Part shown: positions 16,934 through 25,900 of the stretch, piece after piece | Layout: each line of letters opens with the position of its first letter | Numbering within the stretch: the stretch's first letter is position 1 | Source: Janthinobacterium sp051380875 | Lineage (GTDB): Bacteria > Pseudomonadota > Gammaproteobacteria > Burkholderiales > Burkholderiaceae_D | DNA length: 64,000 bases | Direction of reading: 5' to 3' | NCBI RefSeq assembly: GCF_051380875.1 | Contig: NZ_JBNYXW010000001.1 | Location: 124,001 to 188,000, forward strand | Program-made: the position numbers and the translations under genes | The notes under the pieces: model-generated | What the model was told of the DNA's origin: nothing | The model's input: the letters and a program-made list of their open reading frames with translations, nothing else | The model's database searches: none

Positions 16934-18526
16934 ATGAATCCCTTGTCCCAACAGCGTCCTCTATTTTCCCAGGTGGCGGTCTGGCTGCGCCAGTTCGCCA
17001 GCCTGCCCGAACCTGTAGAGCTTGATTATCCGTTTGCCCACAGCGATATCGCCATGCTGCAGCAACTGGAGGGCACCCCGGCCCTGATCGATCGCCAGAC
17101 CTGGGATGAGATGCTGCTGGAGCCTTACAGCGCGCAACTGGCGCAGCAGACCAGCATCTTTGGCCAGCAGCGCTTGCACCAGCGCCTGGCCAGCGGTACG
17201 GCCGGCGCGGCCTCGCGCGAGCGCGTCGCCGCCTTGCTCGGGGCGCCGGCGCAGCAGCAATTGCTGGAGCAGGCGATGCAGCCCCTGCGCGCGGCGGACA
17301 TGGAAGTGAGCGCGCCCCTGTTTGGCGCGCCGCAGTCGGCGCCGCCTTGGTGGGCCCGTTGGCTGGCGCTGCCCGTGCTGTTGCTGGCTGTGTCGCTGCT
17401 GGCCGCCTGCCTGTTCGCACCGCTGGCATGGGGCGCCGTGGTGGTGATGTGGGCGGCGCTGATCGCGCTGCAAGTGCATTTTTATGAGCGCAGCAAGCTG
17501 TGGCAGCGCAGCGTGCACACCTTGCAGCAGATGCTGCGGGTGCATGGCCGCCTGGGCGCGCTCGATTCGCCCTTCACGCAGGCCTTGCGGGAAGGGCATC
17601 GGGCATCGGACATCATTAACCGCCAGCTCACGCCGGTCCGCTGGATCAAGATGATTCCGCTGCTGAGCGAGTATGAAGACTGGCTGATGCTGGCCAATGT
17701 GCGGCGCTATTTCCACAGCCTGCAGGTGGTGCGGCGCGAGCGTGACTTCCTGCGCCAGAGTTTTATGCTGCTGGCGGATCTGGAAGCGGACCTGGCGCTG
17801 GCGCGCCATCTGCGCAGCCGCGCGCAATTCTGCTGGGCGCAGAGCGCGCCCGCGCGGCAATTGTCGCTCGACGCCATGGTGCATCCGCTGCTCGACGGTG
17901 CCGTGCCGCTGTCCTTGCAGCTCGATGGCCGCGGCGCCTTCATCTCGGGCCAGAACGCGATCGGCAAGAGCACCTTGCTGCGCGGCGTGGGACTCAATCT
18001 GATCAGCGCGCGCGCCTTCGGTTTTTGCTATGCCCGGGCTGCCACAGTGCCGCTGTTGCCCCTGTATTCGAGCATGCAGAATGAAGACTCGCTGGACGGC
18101 GGCGAGAGTCTGTACATCGCCGAGTTACGGCGCGCGCAGGAATTGCTGGCGCTGGACGAGAACGAGGCGCCGGCGCTGTTCCTGATCGACGAAATTTTTC
18201 GCGGCACGAATCACCTGGAATCGGTGGCGGCGGCCGCCGCAGTGCTGCATACGCTGGCGGCGCGCCATCTGGTGATCGTCTCGTCGCACAACCTGGTGCT
18301 GGGGCCGCTGCTGGAAGACTGCCTGGCGCCCTGGTGCGTGCGCCGCGACGAAGATGGCGCGCTGCTGCTGGCGCCCGGTGTGCTGCAAGCCACCAACGGC
18401 ATCGCCCTGCTGGCGCAGCGGGGTTTTGGTCCCGCCATCGAAGACAAGGCGGGGCGCGTGTTCGACTGGCTCAGCACGCACATGGCGCAGCCGGCCAATT
18501 GCGCGGGCGTGCTGGAACGTGCCTGA
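16934..18526 (+). CDS. Membrane-anchored MutS-like ATPase
   Basis: 530 residues. The C-terminal ~220 residues are a MutS family ATPase domain: Walker A GQNAIGKST (~338-346), Walker B LFLIDEIFRGTN (~415) and the Q-loop-like SSMQNEDSLDGGES between them. The mismatch-binding domain I of true MutS is absent. Two hydrophobic helices (~143-182, after PPWWARW) would anchor the protein in the membrane. It is therefore not a conventional mismatch-repair MutS, although such proteins are often annotated that way. The start is ATG at 16934 behind GGAG; a GTG one codon earlier is possible. It ends 9 bases from the convergent sulfatase gene. Confidence 0.85.
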   Translation: MNPLSQQRPLFSQVAVWLRQFASLPEPVELDYPFAHSDIAMLQQLEGTPALIDRQTWDEMLLEPYSAQLAQQTSIFGQQRLHQRLASGTAGAASRERVAALLGAPAQQQLLEQAMQPLRAADMEVSAPLFGAPQSAPPWWARWLALPVLLLAVSLLAACLFAPLAWGAVVVMWAALIALQVHFYERSKLWQRSVHTLQQMLRVHGRLGALDSPFTQALREGHRASDIINRQLTPVRWIKMIPLLSEYEDWLMLANVRRYFHSLQVVRRERDFLRQSFMLLADLEADLALARHLRSRAQFCWAQSAPARQLSLDAMVHPLLDGAVPLSLQLDGRGAFISGQNAIGKSTLLRGVGLNLISARAFGFCYARAATVPLLPLYSSMQNEDSLDGGESLYIAELRRAQELLALDENEAPALFLIDEIFRGTNHLESVAAAAAVLHTLAARHLVIVSSHNLVLGPLLEDCLAPWCVRRDEDGALLLAPGVLQATNGIALLAQRGFGPAIEDKAGRVFDWLSTHMAQPANCAGVLERA

Positions 18527-18535
18527 TGAAGATGC

Positions 18536-20461
18536 TTATTTGTCCTGCTTCTCCGGCGAGCTCTTGTCGATCACTTCGCGGCAATCGCCGCGGATGATGG
18601 CGTTGTCGTAGTTGGTCCAGCCATAGCTGTCGACAAAACGCTTGTGCTGCTTGAAGCGGGGGCTGGCGATGCTCCATTCTGGCTGCTCGCCGGCAAAGCG
18701 GATATCGCCCAGGTCGAGCAGGGTGTGGAACATGTTTTCCGTCGACAGGCGCGCCTTTTGATGGCGCTGCAACTGCGTCACCTTGTCCGGGTAGTGCTGC
18801 TGGAATTGCGGCGAGTACCAGACAAAGGCGGGCACGTGGAACTCGAACTGCGTGTTATGCCCATGGAAAGCCAGGCGGCAGGTGCCGTCATACAGGGTCT
18901 GGCCATGGTCGGCCACGTACACGAGCGAGCTGCGCAGGGCGCTGCGCTGGCCATCGTCTTTTAACATGCCAATCACGTTGGACAGGAACCAGTCCGTGTA
19001 CAGGATGGAACTGTCATAGCTGTTGTTCAATTGCGGCTTGATGGCCGTGTCCGTGTAGACGGGCTTGTCGACGCCGAACAGCGAAGGATGCCATTTATCG
19101 AACGCCTTCGGATAGCGCTGGCTGTAATTCCAGTGACTGCCCAGCGTGTGCAGCACGATGAGCTTTTTCGGCGCCGGATCGGCCAGCGCATTCTTGAATG
19201 GGTCGAACAGGATCTGGTCGAAGTTCGAATTGTTGGTAAAGCCGCCCAGATTCAGGAACTGCACCACGTCCGCTTCCTTGGCAAAGACGGAGACGGGCGT
19301 ATCGAACTGGCCGAACGAAATCTGATTCGACAGCCAGTAGGTCTTGAAGCCCGCCTCCTTGTAGGCCGTCAGGAAGGATTTTTCCGAAAAGCCATCCTTG
19401 AGGCTTTGCGTGGCCGGTTTGCGCGAGATGATGACGGGCACCGACAGGCGCGTGGCGGAAACGGCCGTAATGACGTCGGCCAGCGGCACCAGGTTGCTTT
19501 CCTGTTGCAGCAAGGGGTTGGTGTCGCGTTCGTAGCCGTTCAGGCTCCAGCGGTCGTAGCGCGACGATTCTCCGATCACCATCACCACCACTTCGGGATG
19601 GGGATCTGGATTTTGCTGGTGCGCGCCGAAACGGAAGCTGCTGCTTTTTTGTCCCAGTTCGGCCAGGTATCGACGTTCCTTGTAAAAGTCGAGGCCGCGC
19701 GCCATCAGGCCGAAGGGCCAGGAGTTGCTGATGGTCTCGAAGGTGTAGGGCAGGCGCGCCCAGTGAGGCAGGCTGGGCCAGCCCAGGCCCGTCTCGTCGG
19801 CGCCGGCGCTGCTGGCGTTCTCGGGCTTGCTGCTCTCGTCGTCTTCCTCTTGCGTCTCGTCGTCTGCAGAGCTGGCATCGCCGAAACCGGACGCGCCCGC
19901 CCTGCTGCCAGCCGGTGCCTTGACCGCCTTGGCCGACGCGGCGGCGCCATGCTGGGCCTTGGCGTCGAAACCGAATTCGTAGCCATACAGCCAGATGCCG
20001 CCCAGCACGAGCAGCAGTGCGAAGGCGGCCGGGCGCGTCTTGCCGCGCCAGTCGAGGTCGCGCGTACGCGTGGCCGCATACCAGCTGAGAAAGCACCAGG
20101 CGATCACGCCCAGCATGACGGCGCCCATCAGCCATATTTTTTGCCCGAGGAATTCCATCGCTTCCTTGGGGCTGGTTTCAACGATGATGCCCAGGTGATG
20201 CGTGGAAATACCCTGGCCATAGAAGATGAACAGGTAGACTTCCGTCGGCAAGGCGAGGAAGGCGGGTACCAGCAGCCAATGAAAATACGCGGGGCGCTTG
20301 AAGACGCTGCATATGGCCAGCCAGGCCAGCAGTGCGAACGTGAGCATATGCCACGGATGCTCGGGCGGCCGCCCCAGCAGCGCCGGGATGAACGGCACGG
20401 CCGTCAGCAAGGCATAGGTCAGGATTAGGAACAGATTGGCGGGGCGAAGCAAGGGGCGCAT
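18536..20461 (-). CDS. Phosphoethanolamine transferase-like sulfatase (EptA/CptA family)
   Basis: About 641 residues. Five or so N-terminal membrane helices are followed by a periplasmic sulfatase-fold domain. The metal and nucleophile motif reads VVMVIGESSRYDRWSLNGY, with Ser where most family members have Thr. Later landmarks are IVLHTLGSHWNYSQRYP, YDSSILYTDWFL and VYVADHGQTLYD, which carry the conserved His and Asp metal ligands. Family members transfer phosphoethanolamine to lipid A, core sugars or glycans. An acidic, Ser/Ala/Glu-rich insert (~residues 175-245) lies between the membrane part and the catalytic domain. The start MRPLLRPAN was chosen; an ATG 51 bases upstream is possible. 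Confidence 0.85.
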   Translation of the reverse strand: MRPLLRPANLFLILTYALLTAVPFIPALLGRPPEHPWHMLTFALLAWLAICSVFKRPAYFHWLLVPAFLALPTEVYLFIFYGQGISTHHLGIIVETSPKEAMEFLGQKIWLMGAVMLGVIAWCFLSWYAATRTRDLDWRGKTRPAAFALLLVLGGIWLYGYEFGFDAKAQHGAAASAKAVKAPAGSRAGASGFGDASSADDETQEEDDESSKPENASSAGADETGLGWPSLPHWARLPYTFETISNSWPFGLMARGLDFYKERRYLAELGQKSSSFRFGAHQQNPDPHPEVVVMVIGESSRYDRWSLNGYERDTNPLLQQESNLVPLADVITAVSATRLSVPVIISRKPATQSLKDGFSEKSFLTAYKEAGFKTYWLSNQISFGQFDTPVSVFAKEADVVQFLNLGGFTNNSNFDQILFDPFKNALADPAPKKLIVLHTLGSHWNYSQRYPKAFDKWHPSLFGVDKPVYTDTAIKPQLNNSYDSSILYTDWFLSNVIGMLKDDGQRSALRSSLVYVADHGQTLYDGTCRLAFHGHNTQFEFHVPAFVWYSPQFQQHYPDKVTQLQRHQKARLSTENMFHTLLDLGDIRFAGEQPEWSIASPRFKQHKRFVDSYGWTNYDNAIIRGDCREVIDKSSPEKQDK

Positions 20462-20879
20462 AGGGGCGGGAGGGCTGCGAAAAATGTCCGCTATTATCAA
20501 TCCTTTTGTCATCTGGCGGCGATACAAGAACGGTCACGGCGGATGCTTGTCCGAAGAGAAATAATATCGAATAAGTAATTTGTAGGGTGGCGAAAAAAGA
20601 TAAAAATTAGCCAAAAATGCCACGATTGGTGTCGTTCTTTGCCTTTTTTTATAGCAAAAAGTCGTAAACTGATTGACCCCCTGTAACACAAGGTCTAAAC
20701 TAGCGAGTTCTCGATTTTATTCTGCACATCGTTTACGTGTTACTTGGCATTTCTTGGCCGCTCCTTATCGAGTGGCTGCGGGCGCCTGCGGTGCGCAGCA
20801 GATAAAAGCGGGACGAGGTTTTAGTCGCCGGGCATCTTGCCCGGGTTATTAATCGTATTTTTTTGTTGGATTTATAACG
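20462..20879 (+). promoter_or_regulatory. Intergenic region carrying the str operon promoter and leader
   Basis: A good sigma-70 promoter reads TTGACC (20673-20678), 17 bases, TAAACT (20696-20701), giving an rpsL leader of about 170 bases. Late in the leader is a 7-bp perfect hairpin, CCGGGCA and TGCCCGG (20828-20844), with a T7 tract 14 bases further on. That is too far for a standard terminator, but it could be an attenuator or a leader structure. The left part (20462-20640) holds the start region of the divergent sulfatase gene, with a possible GATAAT -10 box near 20498. I see no gene in this stretch. Confidence 0.7.
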
Positions 20880-21263
20880 ATGCCAACCATCAATCAATTG
20901 ATTCGCAATCCACGCGTCGCTTTGACCGTGAAGAGCAAATCGCCGGCGCTGGAAAACAGCCCGCAAAAGCGTGGCGTCTGCACACGTGTTTACACCACGA
21001 CTCCAAAGAAGCCTAACTCGGCTCTGCGTAAAGTCGCTAAAGTTCGCCTGACCAATGGTTTCGAAGTTATTTCGTACATTGGCGGTGAAGGCCATAACCT
21101 GCAAGAGCATAGTGTTGTGCTGTTGCGCGGCGGCCGCGTCAAGGATTTGCCGGGTGTGCGTTACCACATGGTTCGCGGTGCTCTGGATACCCAAGGCGTC
21201 AAAGACCGTAAGCAATCGCGTTCGAAGTACGGTACCAAGCGCGCTAAAGCAAGCAAGAAGTAA
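20880..21263 (+). CDS. rpsL: 30S ribosomal protein S12
   Basis: 127 residues, full length. S12 sits at the subunit interface near the decoding centre and affects tRNA selection accuracy. The streptomycin-relevant loops are wild type by sequence: TTPKKPNSALRK and RVKDLPGVRYH carry the unaltered lysines and the conserved Asp. First gene of the str operon (rpsL-rpsG-fusA-tuf). rpoB/rpoC are not directly upstream; a sulfatase gene is there instead. Confidence 0.99.
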   Translation: MPTINQLIRNPRVALTVKSKSPALENSPQKRGVCTRVYTTTPKKPNSALRKVAKVRLTNGFEVISYIGGEGHNLQEHSVVLLRGGRVKDLPGVRYHMVRGALDTQGVKDRKQSRSKYGTKRAKASKK

Positions 21264-21410
21264 TAAGTTGCAGTAAACCAAGTTTCGCTCAGTGGCAACT
21301 AGCTAAGTGAATGTAGTCGACCGCATCTGGTCGAGTAAGTGGAAGACTATGATGGTCGTCCGCGAGTGTGCGAAGAACGCGCGCTCAACTGAAGATTGAA
21401 AGGAATTGAT
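21264..21410 (+). promoter_or_regulatory. rpsL-rpsG intercistronic region, possible S7 autoregulatory site
   Basis: The 147-base gap is long for this operon. It contains a TCGACC/GGTCGA hairpin with a six-base loop (21318-21335) and a GTTGC...GCAAC pairing (21266-21298). In E. coli, S7 represses translation by binding the rpsL-rpsG intercistronic RNA; the position matches, but sequence conservation was not tested. Confidence 0.35.
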
Positions 21411-21881
21411 ATGCCACGTCGTCGTGAAGTACCCAAGCGCGAAATTTTGCCAGATCCAAAATTCGGCAACACTGATGTCGCTAAATTTGTAAACGTGCTG
21501 ATGCTGTCCGGTAAAAAATCGGTTGCAGAAAACATCATCTACGGTGCTTTCGAGCACATCGCAGCTAAATCGGGCAAAGATCCGCTCGAAGTTTTCGTTA
21601 CCGCAATCAACAACGCCAAGCCGCTCGTTGAGGTGAAATCCCGTCGCGTTGGTGGTGCAAACTACCAGGTGCCGGTCGAAGTTCGCCCAGTGCGTCGTAT
21701 GGCTCTGTCCATGCGTTGGTTGCGTGAAGCTGCTAACAAGCGCAGCGAAAAATCGATGCCACAACGCCTCGGCGGTGAGCTGATGGAAGCGGCTGAAAGC
21801 CGTGGCGGCGCGATGAAAAAACGCGACGAAGTCCACCGTATGGCTGAAGCGAACAAAGCGTTCTCGCATTTCCGCTTCTAA
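21411..21881 (+). CDS. rpsG: 30S ribosomal protein S7
   Basis: 156 residues, the standard length. S7 nucleates folding of the 16S rRNA 3' major domain and lines the mRNA exit region. The start MPRRREVPKREILPD is preceded by AAAGGA; an in-frame ATG five codons earlier is not supported. Conserved stretches include SEKSMPQRLGGELMEA and HRMAEANKAFSHFRF at the C-terminus. Second gene of the str operon. Confidence 0.99.
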   Translation: MPRRREVPKREILPDPKFGNTDVAKFVNVLMLSGKKSVAENIIYGAFEHIAAKSGKDPLEVFVTAINNAKPLVEVKSRRVGGANYQVPVEVRPVRRMALSMRWLREAANKRSEKSMPQRLGGELMEAAESRGGAMKKRDEVHRMAEANKAFSHFRF

Positions 21882-21989
21882 TAAAAAGCCAGCTACCGCA
21901 AGGCGGCTGTCAAGTATCTGTTGTTCGAGGCCGGGCTCATTTTTGCAAAAAAATGCTGCTCGGTTTTGTCCATTCATTTAGGATTAATT

Positions 21990-24095
21990 ATGGCCCGCAA
22001 GACCCCCATTGAGCGCTACCGCAATATCGGTATCTCCGCTCACATCGATGCAGGTAAGACGACAACCACCGAACGCGTACTGTTCTACACCGGCATCAAT
22101 CACAAGATTGGTGAAGTGCATGATGGCGCCGCCACCATGGACTGGATGGAGCAAGAGCAAGAGCGCGGTATCACGATTACGTCCGCAGCGACCACTTGCT
22201 TCTGGAAGGGTATGGCTGGTAACTTCCCTGAGCATCACATCAACATCATCGACACCCCGGGCCACGTAGACTTCACCATTGAAGTTGAACGTTCGATGCG
22301 CGTGTTGGATGGCGCCTGCATGGTTTACTGTGCAGTCGGCGGTGTGCAGCCACAATCGGAAACGGTATGGCGCCAGGCTAACAAGTACAAAGTGCCACGT
22401 CTGGCCTTCGTGAACAAGATGGACCGTACCGGCGCCAACTTCTTCAAGGTCTACGAGCAAATGCGTGCGCGCCTGAAGGCTAACCCGATTCCTCTGCAGA
22501 TTCCTATCGGCGCTGAAGAGAACTTCCTGGGCGTGGTCGATCTGGTCAAGATGAAAGCCATCTATTGGGACGACGCTTCGCAAGGCATGAAGTTCGACTA
22601 CCGTGATATTCCCGCTGAGCTGGCTGAACAAGCCGCCGAGTGGCGCGTCAAGATGGTCGAATCGGCTGCCGAAGCGACCGACGAGCTGATGAACAAGTAC
22701 CTGGAAGAAGGCGACTTGTCGGAAGAAGAGATCAAGACCGGCCTGCGCATGCGTACGCTGGCATCGGAAATCGTGCCGATGATGTGCGGCACCGCGTTCA
22801 AAAACAAGGGCGTACAAGCCATGTTGGACGGCGTGATCGAGTACCTGCCATCGCCTGTCGACATCAAGCCAGTTCAAGGCATGGATGAAGACGACCAGCC
22901 GATCTTCCGTAAAGCTGACGACAACGAAAAATTCGCCGCACTGGCGTTCAAGATCATGACCGACCCCTTCGTCGGCCAGCTGATCTTCTTCCGCGTCTAT
23001 TCGGGCATGATCAAGTCGGGCGATACCGTCTACAACCCGATCAAGAACAAAAAAGAACGCCTGGGTCGTATTTTGCAGATGCATGCGAACCAACGTGAAG
23101 AAATCAAAGAAGTGCACGCCGGCGACATCGCCGCTGCGGTGGGTCTGAAAGACGCCACCACGGGCGAAACCCTGTGCGATCCTTCGGCCATCATCACGCT
23201 GGAAAAAATGGTTTTCCCTGAGCCAGTGATCTCGCAGGCTGTTGAGCCTAAGACCAAGGCTGACCAGGAAAAAATGGGCCTGGCGCTGAACCGCTTGGCA
23301 CAGGAAGATCCTTCGTTCCGCGTGAAGACCGATGAAGAATCGGGCCAGACCATCATCGGTGGTATGGGCGAGTTGCATCTGGAAATTATCGTTGACCGCA
23401 TGAAGCGCGAATTCGGCGTCGAAGCGACCGTCGGCAAGCCACAAGTGGCTTACCGCGAAACGATCCGTAAAGTTTGCGAAGAGTCGGAAGGCAAATTCGT
23501 CAAGCAATCGGGTGGTCGTGGTCAATACGGTCACGTGGTTCTGAAGATCGAGCCGCAAGAACCGGGCAAGGGTTTCGAATTCGTTGACGCGATCAAGGGC
23601 GGTACCGTTCCTCGCGAATACATCCCTGCAGTTGAAAAAGGTGTGCGCGACACGCTGACTTCGGGCGTGATGGCTGGCTACCCAGTCGTTGACGTGAAAG
23701 TCACGCTGTTCTTCGGTTCGTACCATGATGTTGACTCGAACGAAAATGCATTCCGCATGGCCGCTTCGATGGCATTCAAAGATGGCTGCCGCAAAGCATC
23801 GCCAGTCATCCTGGAGCCGATGATGTCGGTGGACGTGGAAACGCCGGAAGACTACGCTGGTACCGTGATGGGCGATCTGTCGTCGCGTCGCGGTATGGTG
23901 CAAGGTATGGATGAAATTGCTGGTGGTGGCGGCAAGATCATCAAGGCCGAAGTGCCACTGTCGGAAATGTTCGGCTACTCGACCTCGCTGCGTTCCGCAA
24001 CGCAAGGCCGTGCGACTTACTCGATGGAATTCAAGCACTATTCGGAAGCTCCGAAGCATGTGACTGAAGCAATCGTAAGCTCGAAAGCTAAGTAA
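21990..24095 (+). CDS. fusA: Translation elongation factor G
   Basis: 701 residues. The translocase GTPase has G1 AHIDAGKTTTTE, G2 in RGITITSAAT, G3 DTPGHVDF and G4 NKMD. Domains II-V follow at normal length, including the domain IV tip (YGHVVLKIEPQEPG) that enters the decoding site. The start MARKTPIERYRN follows an AGGA at a usual distance; upstream in-frame codons are not conserved. Part of the str operon, 108 bases after rpsG. Confidence 0.99.
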   Translation: MARKTPIERYRNIGISAHIDAGKTTTTERVLFYTGINHKIGEVHDGAATMDWMEQEQERGITITSAATTCFWKGMAGNFPEHHINIIDTPGHVDFTIEVERSMRVLDGACMVYCAVGGVQPQSETVWRQANKYKVPRLAFVNKMDRTGANFFKVYEQMRARLKANPIPLQIPIGAEENFLGVVDLVKMKAIYWDDASQGMKFDYRDIPAELAEQAAEWRVKMVESAAEATDELMNKYLEEGDLSEEEIKTGLRMRTLASEIVPMMCGTAFKNKGVQAMLDGVIEYLPSPVDIKPVQGMDEDDQPIFRKADDNEKFAALAFKIMTDPFVGQLIFFRVYSGMIKSGDTVYNPIKNKKERLGRILQMHANQREEIKEVHAGDIAAAVGLKDATTGETLCDPSAIITLEKMVFPEPVISQAVEPKTKADQEKMGLALNRLAQEDPSFRVKTDEESGQTIIGGMGELHLEIIVDRMKREFGVEATVGKPQVAYRETIRKVCEESEGKFVKQSGGRGQYGHVVLKIEPQEPGKGFEFVDAIKGGTVPREYIPAVEKGVRDTLTSGVMAGYPVVDVKVTLFFGSYHDVDSNENAFRMAASMAFKDGCRKASPVILEPMMSVDVETPEDYAGTVMGDLSSRRGMVQGMDEIAGGGGKIIKAEVPLSEMFGYSTSLRSATQGRATYSMEFKHYSEAPKHVTEAIVSSKAK

Positions 24096-24105
24096 TAGAA
24101 GTTCC

Positions 24106-24133
24106 GGACCGGATTTCACGAGAATTCCGGTCC
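24106..24133 (+). other. Hairpin in the fusA-tuf intercistronic region
   Basis: A perfect 8-bp stem (GGACCGGA and TCCGGTCC) closes a 12-base loop between fusA and tuf. No T tract follows, so it is not an intrinsic terminator. It may protect or process the transcript or tune tuf expression. Confidence 0.5.
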
Positions 24134-24167
24134 CTACATTTAAATCATTGTTCTAAGGAAGAATAAA

Positions 24168-25358
24168 ATGGCAAAAGGTAAATTCGAACGGACCAAGCCG
24201 CACGTCAACGTCGGCACCATCGGCCACGTCGACCACGGTAAAACCACGCTGACCGCTGCAATCGCAACGGTTCTGTCGAAGAAATTCGGCGGCGAAGCTA
24301 AAGCATACGACCAGATCGATGCAGCACCAGAAGAAAAAGCGCGCGGTATTACGATTAACACCGCCCACGTTGAGTACGAAACGGCTGCCCGCCACTACGC
24401 TCACGTTGACTGCCCAGGCCACGCCGATTACATCAAGAACATGATTACCGGTGCCGCGCAGATGGACGGCGCGATCCTGGTATGCTCCGCAGCTGACGGC
24501 CCAATGCCACAGACCCGCGAACACATCCTGCTGGCCCGCCAAGTTGGCGTTCCATACATCATCGTGTTCCTGAACAAGTGCGACCTGGTCGATGACGAAG
24601 AGTTGCTGGAACTGGTTGAAATGGAAGTGCGCGAGCTGTTGTCGAAGTATGAGTTCCCTGGCGACGACGTGCCTATCATCAAAGGTTCGGCACGTATGGC
24701 GCTGGAAGGCAAAGAAGGCGAAATGGGCGTGGATGCAGTGCTGCGTCTGGCCGATGCTCTCGATTCGTACATCCCAACGCCAGAGCGCGCTATTGACGGT
24801 GCGTTCCTGATGCCAGTAGAAGACGTGTTCTCGATCTCGGGTCGCGGTACCGTTGTGACCGGTCGTATTGAGCGCGGTATTGTTAAAGTCGGCGAAGAGA
24901 TCGAAATCGTTGGTATTATCGATACCGTCAAGACCATTTGCACCGGCGTGGAAATGTTCCGCAAGTTGCTGGACCAAGGTATGGCCGGTGACAACGTTGG
25001 TCTGCTGCTGCGCGGCACCAAGCGTGAAGACGTGCAACGTGGTCAAGTTCTGGCAAAGCCAGGCTCGATCAAGCCGCATGCACACTTCACCGGCGAGATC
25101 TATGTTTTGTCGAAAGATGAAGGCGGCCGTCATACGCCATTCTTCAACAACTATCGTCCACAGTTCTACTTCCGTACTACGGACGTGACTGGTTCGATCG
25201 AGTTGCCAGCAGACAAAGAAATGGTCATGCCAGGCGATAACGTGTCGATCACCGTCAAGCTGATCAACCCGATCGCGATGGAAGAAGGCCTGCGCTTCGC
25301 TATCCGTGAAGGCGGTCGTACCGTCGGCGCTGGTGTTGTTGCAAAAATCCTGGCTTAA
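24168..25358 (+). CDS. tuf: Translation elongation factor Tu
   Basis: 396 residues, the family's usual length. The GTPase that delivers aminoacyl-tRNA to the ribosome has G1 GHVDHGKTT, effector loop RGITINTAHVEY, G3 DCPGHADY and G4 NKCD. Domains II and III are intact (VEDVFSISGRGTVVTGRIE; PGDNVSITVKLINPIA). A typical SD (AAGGAAG) precedes the ATG. It closes the str operon before a terminator-like hairpin. Betaproteobacteria often have a second tuf elsewhere; only one is in this window. Confidence 0.99.
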   Translation: MAKGKFERTKPHVNVGTIGHVDHGKTTLTAAIATVLSKKFGGEAKAYDQIDAAPEEKARGITINTAHVEYETAARHYAHVDCPGHADYIKNMITGAAQMDGAILVCSAADGPMPQTREHILLARQVGVPYIIVFLNKCDLVDDEELLELVEMEVRELLSKYEFPGDDVPIIKGSARMALEGKEGEMGVDAVLRLADALDSYIPTPERAIDGAFLMPVEDVFSISGRGTVVTGRIERGIVKVGEEIEIVGIIDTVKTICTGVEMFRKLLDQGMAGDNVGLLLRGTKREDVQRGQVLAKPGSIKPHAHFTGEIYVLSKDEGGRHTPFFNNYRPQFYFRTTDVTGSIELPADKEMVMPGDNVSITVKLINPIAMEEGLRFAIREGGRTVGAGVVAKILA

Positions 25359-25373
25359 TTCTTAAGCCTGCAT

Positions 25374-25411
25374 AAAAGAAGATGCGTCGTCGCCCGGCGC
25401 CCTTCTTTTTA
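25374..25411 (+). terminator. Terminator-like hairpin after tuf
   Basis: AAAAGAAG (25374-25381) pairs with CTTCTTTT around a GC-rich centre (GCG...CGC) and ends in a T tract. It separates tuf from the rpsJ promoter, although some readthrough is likely because the genes are functionally linked. Confidence 0.65.
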
Positions 25412-25441
25412 TTCAACTGCTGGGGTTGGCAAGCATTTTGG

Positions 25442-25450
25442 TGCTATTAT
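25442..25450 (+). promoter_or_regulatory. Extended -10 promoter of rpsJ
   Basis: TG-C-TATTAT forms an extended -10 element 88 bases upstream of rpsJ. No good -35 box lies at 16-18 bases; TTGGCA at 25426-25431 is only 13 bases away. A CTGACG/CGTCAG hairpin (25458-25476) sits in the leader, where r-protein feedback control often acts. Confidence 0.5.
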
Positions 25451-25537
25451 GTCGACCCTGACGGTTGTTGCGTCAGAACTTCCTGTGTTACCTCATTGCC
25501 GTGCAGACCGCGCGGTTCGTTCTTTTAAGGAAATATC

Positions 25538-25855
25538 ATGTCGGCACCAAACCAAAAAATCCGTATCCGCCTGAAGGCTTTCGATTACAAACTGATCGAC
25601 CAGTCCGCTCTGGAAATCGTTGAAACCGCGAAGCGCACCGGCGCTGTCGTCAAAGGCCCAGTACCACTGCCTACCCGTATTCAACGTTTCGATGTGCTGC
25701 GTTCCCCGCACGTCAACAAAACTTCGCGCGATCAGTTCGAGATCCGTACGCACCAACGCCTGATGGACATCGTTGACCCAACGGACAAAACCGTTGACGC
25801 GCTGATGAAGCTGGACCTGCCAGCTGGTGTTGATGTTGAAATCAAACTGCAATAA
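25538..25855 (+). CDS. rpsJ: 30S ribosomal protein S10
   Basis: 105 residues, slightly longer than the usual 103 because of an N-terminal MSAPNQ. S10 is a 30S head protein that also pairs with NusB in transcription antitermination. The conserved loop PLPTRIQRFDVLRSPHVNK is intact. It normally leads the S10 operon directly into rplC. Here rplC is about 4.9 kb downstream beyond unrelated genes and a terminator, so rpsJ forms its own transcription unit. Confidence 0.99.
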   Translation: MSAPNQKIRIRLKAFDYKLIDQSALEIVETAKRTGAVVKGPVPLPTRIQRFDVLRSPHVNKTSRDQFEIRTHQRLMDIVDPTDKTVDALMKLDLPAGVDVEIKLQ

Positions 25856-25865
25856 TCGATTTTAA

Positions 25866-25893
25866 GGCAGCGGGTGGGGATCCCCCTCCTGCC
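25866..25893 (+). other. Hairpin directly after rpsJ
   Basis: GGCAG (25866-25870) pairs with CTGCC (25889-25893) around an inner GGGGATCCCC palindrome. No T tract follows. It lies 11 bases after the rpsJ stop and just before the large palindrome, so the two form tandem 3' structures. Confidence 0.5.
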
Positions 25894-25900
25894 AGCTGAT

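Noticed and set aside
24106..24133. fusA-tuf hairpin as a terminator
   Set aside because: No T tract follows, and the two genes are normally cotranscribed.
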